33,650 bases of DNA, from NCBI GenBank assembly GCA_934462885.1, contig CAKSJC010000002.1, positions 1 through 33,650 on the forward strand. The letters run 5' to 3'. This document shows positions 32,509 through 33,650 of the stretch, piece after piece. Every line of letters begins with the position of its first letter. Position 1 is the first letter of the stretch. A program made the translations under genes and the position numbers. The stretch is from an uncultured Eubacteriales bacterium. Lineage in GTDB: Bacteria > Bacillota > Clostridia > Oscillospirales > CAG-272. The notes beneath the pieces were generated by a model. The model searched no databases, had not been told where the DNA came from, and saw nothing but the letters and a program-made list of their open reading frames with translations.

Positions 32509-33650
32509 ATGAAAATTTCAGAAAAAACACGCGCTCTGTGTGAGCGCGCGGAGTTTGAATTAAAAGATATTTTTGCGCAAATAGATGATATCGCACGAAA
32601 AAACACCGAACATGTTCTCGACTGCTTCCACGAATGTGAGATATCGGAATCTCATTTTGCCCCCTCCACCGGCTACGGATGCGGAGACCGCGGACGCGAC
32701 ACCATTGACCGTCTTGCTTCCATGATATTCCGCGCGGAAGCGGGATTCATGCGCCCCTCTCTTCTGTCGGGAACTCATACGCTGACAGTGGCGCTCTTCG
32801 GCATACTTCGTCCGGGCGACGTTATGCTGTCGATCTCCGGAATGCCTTACGACACGCTGCGCGACGTTCTGGGAGTCGGAGACGGCTGCGAAGAGGGCGG
32901 TTCTCTGCGGGATTTCGGAATCGGCTTTGAAAAAGTAGAGCTTTCCTCCGACCGCCGCGAGCCTATCGATTACCCGGCAATGCGCGAGGCAATGAAAAAG
33001 ATCGGCGGAAAGCTGAAAATGGTATATGTTCAGCGTTCTAAAGGATATGCAGATCGTCCTGCTCTCTCAACAGCTCAGATACGCCGCGCGGCTTATATGT
33101 CTGCAAAATTTGCGGCGGAGCTTGGAATTGCACGTCCCGTTTTCATGACCGATAACTGTTACGGTGAATTCACGGAGCTGTACGAACCTTGTTATGCGCC
33201 TGCTGCGGACGAGCTTCCCGCGGACATTATAGCAGGCTCTCTTATAAAAAATCCGGGCGGCGGAATGGCTGACGTCGGAGGATACATCGTCGGAACACCC
33301 GAATGCGTACACTTATGCGGAAATCGTCTGACAGCTCCCGGTGTGGGGCTTGATATAGGCGCCTCTCTCGGACAAAACCGTAATTTGATAAAAGGCTTGT
33401 TCTATGCGCCGCACACCACCGCTCAGGCTTTGAAAACCGCTCATCTCGCCGCTTATATTTTCGCGGAAATCGGGCTTCGCGTCGATCCGCTCTGGAACGA
33501 GACTCGTCACGATATAGTTCAAGTAGTTGAGTGCGCCGATCCCGCGGGGCTGTCCGCGTTCTGCCTCGGCATACAGTCCGCCTCACCGATCGACGGTCAT
33601 GTAATACCCGAAGCTTACGAAAGGCCGGGATATGCCGATCCTGTTATCAT
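32509..33650 (+). CDS. Methionine gamma-lyase family protein (YnbB / aluminum-resistance family), 3' partial
   Basis: A PLP-dependent fold-type I enzyme; 380 residues are visible and the frame is still open at the window end. Opening MKISEKTRALCERAE follows GAGGT before the ATG. The family blocks are FAPSTGYGCGDRGRDTIDRL, RPSLLSGTHTL, VYVQRSKGYADRP, FMTDNCYGEFTELYEP and AGSLIKNPGGGMADVGGYI, with Lys247 the likely PLP lysine. Proteins of this family are annotated as methionine gamma-lyase-like or aluminum resistance proteins and often lie near glnR/glnA or hfq/miaA; their reaction is not firmly known. Here it follows mnmG by 243 bases, a gap in which I see no convincing promoter. Confidence 0.92.
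   Translation, partial: MKISEKTRALCERAEFELKDIFAQIDDIARKNTEHVLDCFHECEISESHFAPSTGYGCGDRGRDTIDRLASMIFRAEAGFMRPSLLSGTHTLTVALFGILRPGDVMLSISGMPYDTLRDVLGVGDGCEEGGSLRDFGIGFEKVELSSDRREPIDYPAMREAMKKIGGKLKMVYVQRSKGYADRPALSTAQIRRAAYMSAKFAAELGIARPVFMTDNCYGEFTELYEPCYAPAADELPADIIAGSLIKNPGGGMADVGGYIVGTPECVHLCGNRLTAPGVGLDIGASLGQNRNLIKGLFYAPHTTAQALKTAHLAAYIFAEIGLRVDPLWNETRHDIVQVVECADPAGLSAFCLGIQSASPIDGHVIPEAYERPGYADPVI

Overview
The window looks like chromosomal DNA from a low-to-mid-GC anaerobic Firmicute, probably a gut Clostridia lineage (Oscillospirales or Christensenellales-like). The evidence is gene content: LL-diaminopimelate aminotransferase, the OadB/OadG sodium-pump pair, Ktr-type potassium uptake, an SLH-domain surface protein, a YrzB/DUF1292 protein, RNase M5, and strong Shine-Dalgarno sites with sigma-A style TTGACA/TATAAT promoters. 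I see no rRNA, tRNA, CRISPR array, transposase, integrase or phage gene, and no sign of a mobile island. The taxonomic placement is inference.

Layout. 1-3665: two tandem alpha/beta-hydrolase esterases (the first cut by the window edge) and a GH31-type glycosidase, all forward. 3816-8334: reverse strand, with a lipid kinase, a CrtO-like membrane protein, an AEC transporter and a cell-wall amidase carrying CxxC repeats. 8559-10855: a forward operon of a GH36-like alpha-galactosidase and a GNAT acetyltransferase. 10954-12988: divergent luxS and citrate synthase. 13095-19795: reverse strand, with a large SLH protein, the ktrB-ktrA potassium system, and oadB-oadG. 20101-23126: forward dapF, dapL and an AAC(3)-like acetyltransferase that overlaps dapL by one base. 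23361-26076: DUF1292 protein, a candidate 6S RNA, rnz and metA. 26167-28592: a reverse operon holA, RNase M5-like gene, PAP2 phosphatase. 28774-33650: a DUF2974 hydrolase, mnmG and a PLP enzyme of the methionine gamma-lyase/YnbB family that runs off the end.

How the genes fit together. Lysine/meso-DAP synthesis (dapL, dapF), the amidase, the PAP2 phosphatase and the SLH protein all belong to cell-envelope building. MetA (with the acetyl-CoA type residue E111), LuxS and the YnbB-family enzyme touch sulfur amino-acid metabolism. OadB/OadG (sodium export by decarboxylation) and KtrAB (potassium uptake, often sodium-coupled) are adjacent ion-transport units. The two esterases, GH31 and GH36 enzymes suggest intracellular breakdown of imported, possibly acylated, oligosaccharides.

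Most of the window is ordinary housekeeping. The parts most worth a second look are non-coding or contextual: the structured RNA at about 23748-23975; the long ktrB leader; terminator-like hairpins in the leaders of citrate synthase and the DUF2974 gene; the protein-like but interrupted reverse reading frame after the DUF2974 gene; and the AAC(3)-like enzyme coupled to DAP synthesis. I did not find a convincing new multi-gene system.
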